Origin: Cannabis sativa
Taxonomy: Eukaryota > Streptophyta > Magnoliopsida > Rosales > Cannabaceae
Assembly (NCBI RefSeq): GCF_029168945.1
Contig: NC_083603.1
Coordinates: 18,972,001 to 19,036,000, forward strand
DNA length: 64,000 nt
Direction: 5' to 3'
How positions within the stretch are numbered: the first letter of the stretch is position 1; each line of letters begins with the position of its first letter. Both the position numbers and the translations under genes were made by a program. Below, piece after piece: positions 10,218 to 21,625 of the stretch. The notes below the pieces were generated by a model that saw only the letters and a list, made by a program, of their open reading frames with translations, made no database searches and was not told where the DNA came from.

Positions 10218-11960
10218 ATGTCATTTTTTGCAGAAGGAAGTTCTATTTCTAGACCACCGTTGCTTAATGAATCTAATTATCCTTATTGGAAAGTTAGAAT
10301 GAGGGCCTTCATCAAATCTCAAGATGAGAAGGCGTGGAGAATGGTTCTATCAGGTTGGTCTCCTCCAGTTGAGTCAGATTCTTCAGGTAATACTATTATA
10401 AAATCTGAATTGGAATGGTCTATTGAAGATGATAAATTATCTGCCTACAATAGCAAAGCCTTGCATGCTATCTTTAATGGTGTAGGTGAGGGTTACATTA
10501 AACTTATATCATCTTGTGTTTCTGCTAAGGAAGCTTGGGAGATTCTTCAAACTCAGTTTGAAGGAACTTCTGATGTGAAAAGATCTAGATTTATCATGCT
10601 TCAAACTAAATTTGATGAGCTTAGAATGTTTGATAATGAAACTTTAACTGAATTTTATGAAAAATTATCTGACATTGCTAATGAATATTTTGCTCTTGGA
10701 GAAAAGCTTGATGATTCTGTTCTTGTGAGAAAAATTGTTAGAGTTCTTCCAGAAAGGTTTGATACTAAACTTTTGGTAATGGAGGAAGCTAAAGATTTTA
10801 GCACTATGAAAGTGGAAGAATTGATGGGTTCCTTACGTACTTTTGAATTAAATCAACAGATTAAACAAAAGGACAAACCCAAATCCATTGCTGATAAAGG
10901 TAAAAGTATTGCTTTGAAAGTTGCTGATAATGAAAATTCTGATAGTGAATGTGATGATGAGATTGCTTTATTAACTAAGAATTTTCAGAAATATATGAAA
11001 AAGATGGGAAATAAAAAGAACATATCAAAAGGTTCAATAGGTAATTCTTTCATTAAACCTTCTGTCTCTAACAAAAAGGGAATTCAAAGGCGGGGAATGT
11101 GAAGGTTTTGGGCATATTGAAGCTGAGTGTGCAAACACTTTGAAAAAGAATAAGAAAAGTTTCAATGTCACTTGGAGTGATGATGAAACCGAAAGTGATG
11201 AAGATATTGCTGAAAATGTTGCCCTAACCTCTGTTATGACTAATGTGTTGTGTGATTCACAGGTGAAAGCTAGATTGGTATGTCTGAATAATACCACCAA
11301 ACAAGAGGAATCGATTCGGATGAGTCCGAAATCCGTGAAGAATCTCTTGCCGAATCATACAAAGTCATGTATGAAAAATGGATTCAGGTTGCTTCTGAAA
11401 ATAGAGAGTTGAATAAATTGAATAAAAAATTGTCTCATCAGATTGAAATGTGTGATTTGAAAATAAAAGAATATGAGACAAGTTTTTGTGATAAAGATGA
11501 AAAAATCTCTCTATTAAAGAAGGAACTTGAAAATTTTAAGAAAAATGTTCAAATGCTTAACCCTGGATCTTCTATTTTTGAAAAAGCTCGAATGCGAGTC
11601 GAGAGAGGTTTCGCAGGCCTTGGTTCTAATGGAATGGAAAGTTCTGGAGTCACGAAGTTTGTAAAATCTAGTGTTCCAACGAATCACCTTGAGGCTACAA
11701 ACTCTGCCGTAACAGTTTCACAGCCTGTTACAGCAAGAACAGCTTCTGACGCTGCAAAATCTCCAGGATTTTTAAAAAGGGTAAGATCTCAGGTAAAAAG
11801 ATTTATTCCCATTTGTCATTTTTGTGGTAGAAAAGGACATATCAGACCTAAATGTTTCACGTTGAACAATCTGTTTAAAATAAAATATTTTGATAATTTG
11901 AAAAAATCTCAAAAGAAACATAAAGTTTTGAAACAAATATGGGTGAAAAAGAAGTGTCTA
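10218..11960 (+). pseudogene. SIRE gag (two frameshifts)
   Basis: The start is ATG 10218 (MSFFAEGSS), the first ATG after the PBS that begins the conserved gag; upstream codons in the same frame lie in the LTR. The N-terminal half is a UBN2/DUF4219-type Copia gag (NESNYPYWKVRMRAFIKSQD). Near 11080-11105 the frame slips within the first CCHC knuckle: its first Cys is lost while EGFGHIEAECANT follows in the next frame. A second slip near 11310 restores the original frame. A Glu/Lys-rich coiled coil (MYEKW...) then precedes an intact second knuckle, CHFCGRKGHIRPKC, at 11814-11855. The protein would build virus-like particles and bind RNA. It cannot be made whole from this copy. Confidence 0.88.
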
Positions 11961-13280
11961 GCTGGTTTTTCTGATAAAACTGCTGTATCTCAAATGTGGT
12001 ATTTTGACAGTGGTTGCTCTAGACATATGACAGGTGACAAGGATTTTTTGACTAACATTCGGCCTATGCAATGTGGAGAAGTCACTTTTGGTAATGGCCT
12101 ATCTGGAAAAGTTGTTGGTATGGGAACTCTAAATTTTGAAGGGTTACCTAAACTGAAAAATGTGATGTTAGTTGAAGGACTGAGGGCTAATTTACTTAGC
12201 ATCAGTCAAATCTGTGATCAAGGATTTACTGTTTCTTTTGATAGTGATCATTGTTATGTTCTAAATGATGACCATGAATGTATCTTGCAAGGATTTCGAT
12301 CCAATGATAACTGTTACACTCTAACCCCTGTGTTTACTTGTCACTCAGCTATCAACAACACCACAGATCTGTGGCATGCCAAGCTTGGGCATATTAATTT
12401 TAAAAACCTGAAAAAATTGTCAAATGCAGGTATTGTTCGAGGTCTTCCCAAGCTTGGTAAGGAAAGTGAAGGTAAGTGTGAACCGTGTCAACTTGGGAAG
12501 CAATTAAAAATCACTCACAAGCCTGTGTCTGATATCAATACCTCAAAGGTATTGGAATTGCTTCACATGGATCTTATGGGTCCAATCCAAGTTGAAAGTT
12601 TGAATGGTAAACGATATATCTTTGTGTGTGTTGATGATTTCTCTCGTTTTACTTGGGTAGATTTCTTAAGAGAAAAATCTGACACTTTTGATGCCTTTAA
12701 AACTCTTTGTCTGAGATTAAGAGTTGAGAAAGGTTGTAATATTGGGAAAATTGTTCGAATTCGAAGTGATCATGGTAAGGAGTTTGAAAATTCTGTGTAT
12801 GATGATTTTTGCAAGTCTACAGGTATAACTCATGATTTTTCAGCTCCCAAAACTCCTCAACAAAATGGAGTTGTTGAGAGGAAGAATCGAACATTGCAGG
12901 AAATGACAAGAGTGATGTTAAATAGCAAGAAGTTGACAAAGCGCTTATGGGCTGAAGCTATTAACACAACTTGCTACATAATAAACAGAGTGTTTATTCG
13001 TCCAGGTACCTCAAAAACATCTTATGAAATCTGGAAAGGTAAGCGCCCCAATGTAAGTCATTTTCATGTTTTTGGATGTGTGTGTTATGTCTATAGAGAT
13101 CGTGAGCATATTGGTAAATTTGATGCTAAAAGTGATGTTGGTGTGTTTATTGGATATTCCTTAAACAGTAGAGCTTATCGTGTTTATAACATGAGAACTC
13201 AAACGTTTTGGAATCGCCCAATGTGGTTGTTGATGATTTTAGAGATTTTTCGCAGTTTTCCACGAAGCGAAGATAGATAG
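11961..13280 (+). pseudogene. SIRE pol, protease and integrase part
   Basis: This follows gag in the same frame. The protease active site is DSG in WYFDSGCSRHMTG (12006-12014). Integrase has the HHCC zinc module (HAKLGH about 12375, CEPCQLG about 12480), then the catalytic Asp in LLHMDLMGP (~12568), Asp in RIRSDHGKEFE (~12765) and Glu in QQNGVVERKNR (~12875). All key residues are present and this is the longest open stretch of the element. Near 13215 the frame shifts, and the original frame ends at 13278-13280. It is the best-preserved enzyme segment in the window. Confidence 0.92.
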
Positions 13281-15087
13281 TCTCATGGATACTCCTCCGA
13301 AGTTGTAACGGCGGATCCCGATGCGGCGGAACCCATTGCCGATGCCGCAAAGGACGAATCTCTGCCGCAACCGAAACCGGAGAACCGTAACCGTCTATCT
13401 TGACTCATCCAAACATCATCACCGACTCTATTCGAAAGAACCAAGCACCGCAGTCAAACTGAATCATCCAAAAGATCTCATCCTTGGAAATCTTGAAGAA
13501 AGCATGGTAACTCGCAGAAGGTATATTAATTTAATCAGCTTTCTTTGCTTTGTTTCTCAATATGAACCGAAAAATGTGAAGGAAGCCATGACCTTTGAGG
13601 AATGGCTCAATGCAATGCAAGAGGAACTCAACCAATTTGTTCGCAACAAGGTATGGATTTTGGTCCGAAGACCAAAAGGTATAAATGTTATTGGAACAAA
13701 GTGGTTGTTTAAAAATAAAAGTGATGAGTTCGGTACAATTGTGAGAAACAAGGCTCGTTTGGTGGCTCAAGGGTACACACGGGTAGAAGGTATTGATTTT
13801 GATGAAACTTTTGCTCCCGTTGCAAGATTAGAATCAATTCGTTTACTTTTGTGTATTGCTTGTATTCGAATATTAAATTGTTTCAAATGGATGTGAAATC
13901 TGCCTTCCTAAATGGTATTTTGAATGAGGAAGTTTATGCTGAGCAACCAAAAGGATTTGAAGATCCTCAATTTCCAGACCATGTATACAAACTTGAAAAA
14001 GCTTTGTATGGTCTGAAACAAGCTCCTCGAGCTTGGTATGAAAGGTTGACTCAATTTTTACTTTCTCATGGCTATCACAGAGGTAGTGTGGATAAAACTC
14101 TTTTCATCAAACATATAAAATCTGATTTTATCATTGCTCAAATTTATGTTGATGATATAGTTTTTGGTTCTACATCTAACCATGAAGTGCAAGTATTTGT
14201 TGATCAAATGAAAAGTGAATTTGAAATGAGCATGGTTGGTGAGCTTAATTTCTTTACGGGTCTTCAAGTGAGACAAATGGAAGGAGGTACATTTGTATCT
14301 CAAAGCAAGTATGCTAAGAACCTTGTCAAGAAATTTGGCCTTGAATCGGCTAAGGAGGTAAGTACTCCTATGAGCACCACACTGAAATTAACAAAAGATG
14401 AGAATGGAGTAAAGGTAGATACTACACTCTATCGTAGCATGATTGGAAGTCTTTTGTATTTAACTGCTAGTCGTCCTGATATCTGTTACAGTGTGGGAGT
14501 GTGTGCTAGATATCAAAGTAATCCTATGGAATCTCATGTATCGAGTGTGAAAAGGATTATTAGATATGTTAATAGCACTCCCCGATTATGGAATTTGGTA
14601 CTCGAAAGATACCAATTCAAATCTTGCTTGTTTTAGTGATGCAGATTGGGCAGGAAATGCTGATGATCGAAAGAGCACAAGTGGAGGGTGTTTCTTTCTT
14701 GGGAATAATCTAGTATCTTGGCATAGCAAGAAACAGAATTCCATCTCCTTATCCACTGCCGAAGCTGAGTACATCGGCTTGCGCGGTTGTTGTACTCAAC
14801 TATTGTGGTTGAAACAAATGTTGATTGATTATGGGTTTGAATTGGGTGTTTTGACTATTTTTTGTGACAATACTAGTGCCATAAATATTTCCAAAAATCC
14901 TGTTCAACATTCTAGAACAAAGCACATTGACATAAGACACCACTTTATCAGGGAACTTGTTGAAAATAAATCATTGCAATTAGAATATGTTGATACTGAA
15001 AAACAATTAGCTGATATTTTCACAAAGGCCCTAGATGCAAGTCGCTTTGACTCCCTCAGAAAGTCTTTGGGAGTTTGCATTGTTTAA
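13281..15087 (+). pseudogene. SIRE pol, reverse transcriptase and RNase H part
   Basis: RT starts in frame 1 ([13 protein letters not shown], about 13461), passes GTKWLFKNK and LVAQGY, shifts frame near 13850-13870, and continues with [10 protein letters not shown] and the catalytic YVDD (IYVDDIVFGS, ~14142-14171). Another shift near 14585-14595 leads to RNase H with ACFSDADWAG, STAEAEY and a typical Copia pol tail (DIFTKAL) to the stop at 15085-15087. Region 13270-13440 is GC-rich and scrambled relative to the family. The catalytic residues survive but at least three shifts prevent a single polyprotein. Confidence 0.9.
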
Positions 15088-16976
15088 TTTTATTTGTTCA
15101 TAATTCTTGTACAATAGTGTTATGTGATTCATCTCTAGCTCTTAATCTTCTATCATTGTATTTTGACAAATCATGTTTATGCTTTTGGAATATAATTAGT
15201 TAGGATCTCTGTCTGATCATACTTTGTGATGTTGTGTTAAAAGGTTCATGTTACTCTTTATTTGTGTCTAGGATTAAATAATGTTCTTATACAGAGTTGA
15301 GCAATTTTTGTTTCAGACTTGTCAGGCCCCTTGCTGGAATAGAGCTACCCATACTGAGGTGTGAAAGCCATCTGATGAGTAAGCTGGAACATTGTAATTA
15401 GCAACTATGATGAGGATGCACTACCATAGAAAAGGGCTACCTTCAGTATGGTGTGAAAGCATCCAGTTGCGGGATCAAATTGAAAAAGGCGAAAATGAAA
15501 AATCTTGCCAAGGACAATGATCCTATTTTCACTGCACACACTTATGTCTGACAAGTGTGTTCAATTCTGTAAGTCTCCTCTATTAAAATTAAATTGATAA
15601 TCCTGGTACACAATTTTCAGTAACATGCATATCTTTTTCCTTAACATCAATTAGTATGATTATTTCATGAGATACTAATTAGTTATTTTCCTTAAAAGCA
15701 TAACATGTATTTTATTTTGTCAATTGTCAATGATATTTGATTTCTTTGCTTGATTCGAATCACATATATTTATTGTACACATTGTATTTTATTTTCGGTT
15801 TTAATTAAAAAAAATAATAAAAAAAAGGGAGGCGTGTGACTTGCTTCATGGGTCAAGAAAATCTTGTGCATAAATGGTAAGTATCAACATTCATTCTTCT
15901 TTGATTTATTTTTGATATGTTTCCATTTAAAGATTGATCTTTTATATGTAATGTGTCTTTAATCTTGAAAGATTGACTTATTTTTGGAAATATTGTTGGT
16001 AATTCTAGTTTCCTTTTATTTTTTTTTAAAAAAAAGGGGAAAGAAGTTGCAAGGAGTGGGCAGTTTCCTTTTGTAATTGTGGGCTGGTGGTTTCTCAAAT
16101 ATGTTGAAATTAGTTTCCTTTTTGCTAAACTCTCCCATGTTTATTTCAACCAATTTATGTCATTCACTCTCACCACCTACCCGATTCTATTTCGTTGTCT
16201 CTCTTGCTTGTTTGCTGTTCATTGTCTCTTTCAGATCAAAATAGTGAGAACAAAGAACCTAGGGCATCCCAAAAAGGAAAATGGTGGAATCTAAACAAGC
16301 CCCCTCAAATGCTCTTCTTGCTGCTCCAATCGTCTTGCTGCCATGGAGGAGGTTCAGCAAGAGATGTCCAAGCAGTTGTCCTCATTGATCAAGCTTTATG
16401 GGGCATAAGTTTTCTTTCTTTTTGTTTTTGTTGGACATATTTCTATCTTTTCATTTCTTTTTGTCTTTGGCCCTTATAGATAAACAAAAAGGGGGAGTAA
16501 TTGTATACTCAACTGTCTAGGGGGAGTTGAGGTTTGTGTTTGTGTTCATCTTTGGTCAAAGTTAGCTGTTTATTTTGGTTTAATGTTGTGCTTCTCAGGG
16601 GGAGTTTTTATGTTTATTTTGCTAACTTTGTTTTGTAGGTGTTTGTTAATTAATAATATTTTGATTATCTAAAGTGCCAAAGGGGGAGATTGTTAGGTCC
16701 TTTTTTGGCAATTTAGTTGTCAAAATATTTCTTAATTAATGTGCATTTTATTGAGCATTCAATTTGTTTTTATCAACTCTAGACCCTTTTTTCAGGGGGA
16801 GTTGTGTTTGGTACCTGTGAACTTATTTGGTTTAAAAGTTAGCATGTTTCTTTAGTTATTGTTGGTTTTCGATTGTGTTACTCAGGGGGAGTAGTTATTT
16901 GTTATGGCTAACTTTAACTTTCAGGTACTTTGTGTTAAAAATTATTTTGTTCATCTAAAGTGCCAAAGGGGGAGAT
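15088..16976 (+). other. SIRE 3' spacer with multiple PPT-like G-runs, no env
   Basis: This is 1.9 kb between pol and the 3' LTR. Some Sireviruses carry an envelope-like gene here; I see none, only short frames. The last 500 bp has seven GGGGGAG runs (near 16491, 16520, 16599, 16682, 16796, 16887 and 16968), the multiple-PPT signature of this group. The run at 16682 is followed by a degenerate copy of the LTR start. Confidence 0.75.
16967..16976 (+). promoter_or_regulatory. SIRE polypurine tract
   Basis: AAGGGGGAGA directly precedes the 3' LTR start (TTGTAAAG). It is the plus-strand primer that fixes the LTR edge. Confidence 0.85.
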
Positions 16977-18152
16977 TGTAAAGTCTTTTTTTGGCAAGTT
17001 AGTTGACAAAATAATTTTCCCATTTATGGTAAGATTGGTGTGCATTCATATTCGATTTCTTACCTTATAAATTCGGATTGTAGTTGCCCTTTTCCTTGTT
17101 TGGAAAGTTGCACTTTCAGCTGAACTTTCCTTTGTTGAAAACTTCTCAAAAGAGAAGAAATTCTCTTTTGGAAAGTTGTCTTTTTTAGGGAAACTTTGTT
17201 TATTGCCTTTTCCTTATTAATTTCGATTGTATCTTGATACAATCAGAATATCTAATCTGTTTTTGGCAGGAATCAAGCATTGAAAGAAGATCGAACCCGA
17301 TTTTAGTAAGTTTCCCGTTTCTGGGCAGATCTGCTTCGTCAGCATCCGAATCTGATGTAGCAGATCGTGTTTCTTTTGGAAAGTTTTTGTACAGCTGCTA
17401 ATTCGAACTTGTGGTTGCCTCTTTGGTTTCTATGGTCTATAAATAGAGCCTAGAGAGCAACCATTCGAATTACCTCTTCCATTATTCATTTTCTACATTT
17501 ATCTTTTGAGAGAAGAGAGTCTTTCTTTGTTTTGTGAGAGCCTAGTTGTTCATCTAGGTTCTAGTTGTTCTATTTCTGTTCTTACTCTATCCTAGAGGTT
17601 GTGAAGAACTACTTGACTGAACAAGAGATTGGTCTTCGGGAGAAGACTTGATAAAGCCTTACTTCGGGAGGAAGTAAGCACTTGGTCTTCGGGAGAAGAC
17701 TTGTTGAAGCCTTACTTCGGGAGGAAGTAAGCACTTGGTCTTCGGGAGAAGACTTATTGAAGCCTTACTTCGGGAGGAAGTAAGCACTCACACTTCAAAG
17801 ACGAAGGGAGTTCGGGCTTGAAGGTGTTTCAAGAAGTCAGATTCATAAAGTGGATTACAAAGGATTGCGGCAATACTTTAGAGGGAGTCTAAACTTGTTT
17901 AAGTCAATTGTCTTTGTAATTTTGATACTTTATTAATTGATTTCATTCTCTGGGCGTGGCCCCGTGGACTAAGAGTGTTCGGGAGAACACTGATACCACG
18001 TATAAATCTCTTGTGTCAAGTTATTTATTTTTCTGCAAATATTTTATATTCTCGCCCGTTCGATTCGCCGTAGCGGAATTACTTTTCGCAAACGCGTACA
18101 GTTTTTATATTTTCGTATATACAACTGACATTTGCAAAAACACGGTTTTTCA
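16977..18152 (+). repeat. SIRE 3' LTR (1176 bp)
   Basis: It starts TGTAAAGTC and ends GGTTTTTCA, followed by the target duplication GACTT. It carries the same TATA box (17437-17446) and 53-bp triple repeat (17631-17786) as the 5' LTR. Nearly all differences from the 5' LTR fall at 18051-18100. Confidence 0.95.
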
Positions 18153-18177
18153 GACTTCTACAACATTTTGCTAACAG

Positions 18178-18455
18178 TTACCTCCTCCCCTATAAAGCCA
18201 AAGAGATGATAAAGACCTCCTCTATTATAAAGCGAAGGAGATGATGAAGGCCTCCTCTGGTATAAAGTCAAGGAGATGACAAAGGCCTTCTCCATTGTAA
18301 ATCCAAGGAGATGATGAAGGCATCCTCTATTGTAAAGCTGAAAAGATGGTGAAGGCCTTCTCCATTGTGAATCCAAAAAGATTATGAAGGTCTCCTCTGG
18401 TATAAAATTGAGGAGACTAACAAGAGCACCTCCACTATAAACATAGTCAAGGGAA
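18178..18455 (+). repeat. 35-bp minisatellite, right array
   Basis: From 18205 there are six consecutive 35-bp units of the form GATGATRAAGGCCTCCTCYR, with partial units on both sides. It continues the repeat type of the left array at 8710-8850. The array ends just before the Tekay target duplication at 18460-18464. Confidence 0.85.
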
Positions 18456-18464
18456 CGCTAAAGA

Positions 18465-20418
18465 TGTAACACCTTACTGTTTTAGGCGTGTTATCATGAT
18501 TTTATTTTAATTGTGCAATCCATTACAAATCAACGAGTTTATTGGAAATTATGATTTATTAAAACTTTTATATAATTACTCTTTAAGTGAAAATAAATAT
18601 CGTATACATAATCGTGATCCTGTATTTAAAATAACTATAATCATCATACAAAACATTTAATACAAAAGTTGTCGCCTAGCGACCATTAAAAATACAACAT
18701 GTTGTCCCAAAGTTTGTATGCTCTAGGTCTAATCACCCTAACATGTACAATCTCCATTTGCTTGAGCTCACTGCCGCTCAGCCTTAGCTTTGCCCTTACC
18801 TGCACATGCAAGCAATAATTGTGATTCCACAGACTCAGTAAGAATAGCATAATCATAACATAAATATAAATAGGATTATGAATAGGCACCTATACCTCCA
18901 ACCATAACCCTTCCCCACGTCCAAAACGGTACTGAGTCAAGAATGTTCATACAATAGTACTATCGACCATAATATCAGCCTAGTTACTCTAGTCGTACCG
19001 ATGTTATAGCATCAATTAGTTCTTTAAGCTAAACATACATTTATCGGTACCCAATGCAACTCTACGTATATTGATACCGCCATCAATGTAATCTAACATG
19101 CTTTATAAATATGCATGCTCAACATGAATCATGTATGCATATCATTATACTAATCTTACCTCATTTCCGAATTCAAGTGTGTCGGTCAACCTGAGTGGAA
19201 CTGCTGCTCGACGATTTACAGGCCCCTATGTCACAATATTCGTAAAACTAATAAGTGATACACTAAATCACTTTTTGGAGACTTAAAATAAAAAATGAAA
19301 AGTTTTCCTATCGACGGATAACATGGCAATACCCTAAATATCGTAAAAATGAGAAAAAATACGGTGCCCTAAAATGCCCCAACCGGTAGACCGGTTCCTA
19401 ACCGAAAAATCAGTTCTATGGGGTCTGCCTGGGGATGAACCAGAATTCTAGTTCCTATAGGTCATACTGAACCGGTTGACTTGTTCAGTATAGGAATCCC
19501 CAAAATCCTTCTAAACAACTCAATTGGACCCCAAAATGCACTAAAGCTTCCAGACCGCCTAAATAGGCCACAAAAGGCATAAACCATGCAATAAAGCTGT
19601 ACAACAACCTTAGAAACAAATAACACCATTGAACAGCAAAGCTTGAGTTCTAAAGCTCAAACACAACACCAAGCCATAACTCAACCCTAATTCAGCTCTA
19701 ACAACAGTAAAATACCCACAAAAACATAACTAAACAAGAATTACATCAACAGTACCCTAATCCTCAAAATTGCATGAAACTTAAGCTTATAACCTTAAGA
19801 ACTCAAGGGAAAGTGAGAAGATCTTGCTTACCTTAAATGGGAACTTAAAGATGCAATCAAACCTTGTTAAATCACTAAGAGAGGAGCTAAAAACCCTAGG
19901 TTGGCTGTTGGTTTCTTGGGAAGAGAACGAACTAGAGAGAGACATTGTAATTTTTATCTAATTTTCAATTTTGAATAAAATGATAAAAACTACTTTAATG
20001 TTAATCTAATATATCCATTAAAAATCAGACTAATCTAACTTAATTCAATCTACTAAAAGACAAAAGACATTATATGGCAAAAGACTATTTTGCCATTGCT
20101 CACACCAAAAGTAACCTTGCCACCGAAGGGAATTTTGTCTGATCTAATACCTCAAATATTTCCTACATTCCCAATGTCTATATAATTTGCCCCGCTCTTA
20201 CTAAAATACTAAGCCATAAGAAAATGTGACTCTATCGGCCAAACGTCGCGTTCCACTGTTACCGGCATAAAAAACATGAAATTTTATATATAAGACAAAT
20301 AACACACCTAGAATTCAAATGTATCTCCATAAATTCATAAATCATATTTAAAATTCTAATTTCAAATTAAACTCTAATTATATGCTAATTCTCCTACTAA
20401 AATTAAGCAGTCTTTACA
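18465..20418 (-). repeat. Tekay 3' LTR (1954 bp)
   Basis: On the minus strand it starts TGTAAAGACTGC and ends GGTGTTACA. Immediately upstream, on the minus strand, is the PPT AACGGGGGGATAAT. It aligns along its length with 35126-37102 but with many differences. Confidence 0.9.
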
Positions 20419-20433
20419 ATTATCCCCCCGTTA
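20419..20433 (-). promoter_or_regulatory. Tekay polypurine tract
   Basis: On the minus strand this reads TAACGGGGGGATAAT, directly before the 3' LTR. Confidence 0.8.
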
Positions 20434-20439
20434 AGAGGA

Positions 20440-21620
20440 TTTTATCCTCGAAATCTAACTTCAACAACTCTGGATATTGAGCCCTCATGTCAGACTCCAG
20501 CTCCTAGGTGGCTTCCTCCACCTTAATATTCCACCAGAGCACCTTAACCAAAGCTATGGTCTTGTTTCGAAGAACTTTATCTTTTCTGTCTAAATTTTGA
20601 ATTGGTTGCTCTTCATATGATAAGTCCGGTTAAAATTCTAGGTTTTCATAATTCAACACATGAGTGGGATCCAAAATGTATTTTCGTAACATAGAAATAT
20701 GAAATACGTGATAGACAACTGAAAGTGTTGGAGGCAAGGCTAGATGGTAAGCTACCAATCCAACCTTTTTGAGAATCTCAAAAGGCCTTGTAAAACTAGG
20801 GCATAACTTGCCCTTTTTCTCAAAATATTTAATCCCATTCATTGGATATACTTGTAGGAATACATGATCCCCTACCTAAAATTTCAAATTTCTGCATTTT
20901 AGATCTGCATTACTCTTTTACCTGCTCTAAGAGGCAAGCATTTTCGCCTTAATCTTTTCTATACTTCGTTGGTCCATTGCACTGATTCAAGACCTAAATA
21001 TTTTATTTCTCCAGTTTCATCCTCGTGAATTGGAGATCTGCTTTTTCTATCTCATAGGGAGCCATCCCTATAACTATAATTGCTTTAAGAGCCTTTAAAA
21101 TCAATCACACAGGCTCACAACATATCCTCAAGTATCTAAATTATCCTCTTGAACTGTCCATCAGTCTGAGAATGGAAAGTTGTATTAAACTTCAGCTTGG
21201 TACCCATGCATCGCTGAAGACTTTGCCAAAATTTTGAGGTAAACTTCGGATCCCTATCCAATATAATGGATTTTGGAGCCCCATGTAACCTCACTATTTC
21301 TTTAACATATAATTATGCACACTGAACCACTGTAAAGGTTGTTTTCACTGGTTAGTAAATTGATCCACCACAAGCCAAATAGAATCAAACATCCCCATGG
21401 TTCTAGGTAACCCAACCATGAAATCAATAGTGATATCTTCCCATTTCCACTTAGGAAGAGTCAAAGGCTGTAAGAGCCCTACAGGTCTCTGGTATTTAGC
21501 CTTAATCTACTGACAAGTCAAGCACTGGGATACAAATTCGACCACATCTTTCTTCATCCCGCACAATCAGTAGAAGGGTTTTAAAGCCTGATCTTCACCA
21601 ATTCCGAATTAGTTAATTGA
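20440..21620 (-). pseudogene. Tekay integrase and chromodomain (decayed)
   Basis: On the minus strand, remnants of the HHCC module (SQCLTCQ), the core (TIDFMVGLPR; LDRDPKFTSKFWQSL) and the C-terminal module (KLCPSFTRPFEILKKVG, HVFHISMLRKY) are readable across several stops and frame changes. Where the catalytic Glu is expected, TDGQFKRI is seen, so it appears replaced by Lys. Downstream, about 20450-20640, a chromodomain-like tail (VLRNKTIALVKVLW, then VEEAT-stop-ELESDM) is interrupted by TAG where Trp is usual. The chromodomain would target integration to marked chromatin. It cannot function. Confidence 0.85.
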
Positions 21621-21625
21621 GCCAT

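Larger units (their letters stand above)
8979..18152 (+). mobile_element. full-length SIRE-lineage Ty1/copia element (9174 bp)
   Basis: Both LTRs (8979-10159 and 16977-18152) are present, with a PBS, gag, PR-IN-RT-RH order (Copia), a long 3' spacer and a PPT. A perfect 5-bp target duplication GACTT flanks it (8974-8978 and 18153-18157). The SIRE/Sirevirus assignment rests on a long gag with a second CCHC knuckle, PR-IN motif style, a 1.9-kb region after pol and repeated PPT-like G-runs. The LTRs look nearly identical over most of their length, so the insertion is recent. Several frameshifts nevertheless break gag and pol. Confidence 0.95.

Noticed and set aside
15088..16480. Possible envelope-like gene in the SIRE element
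   Set aside because: Only short frames, no convincing membrane or coiled-coil protein; the space is explained as a decayed or noncoding spacer.
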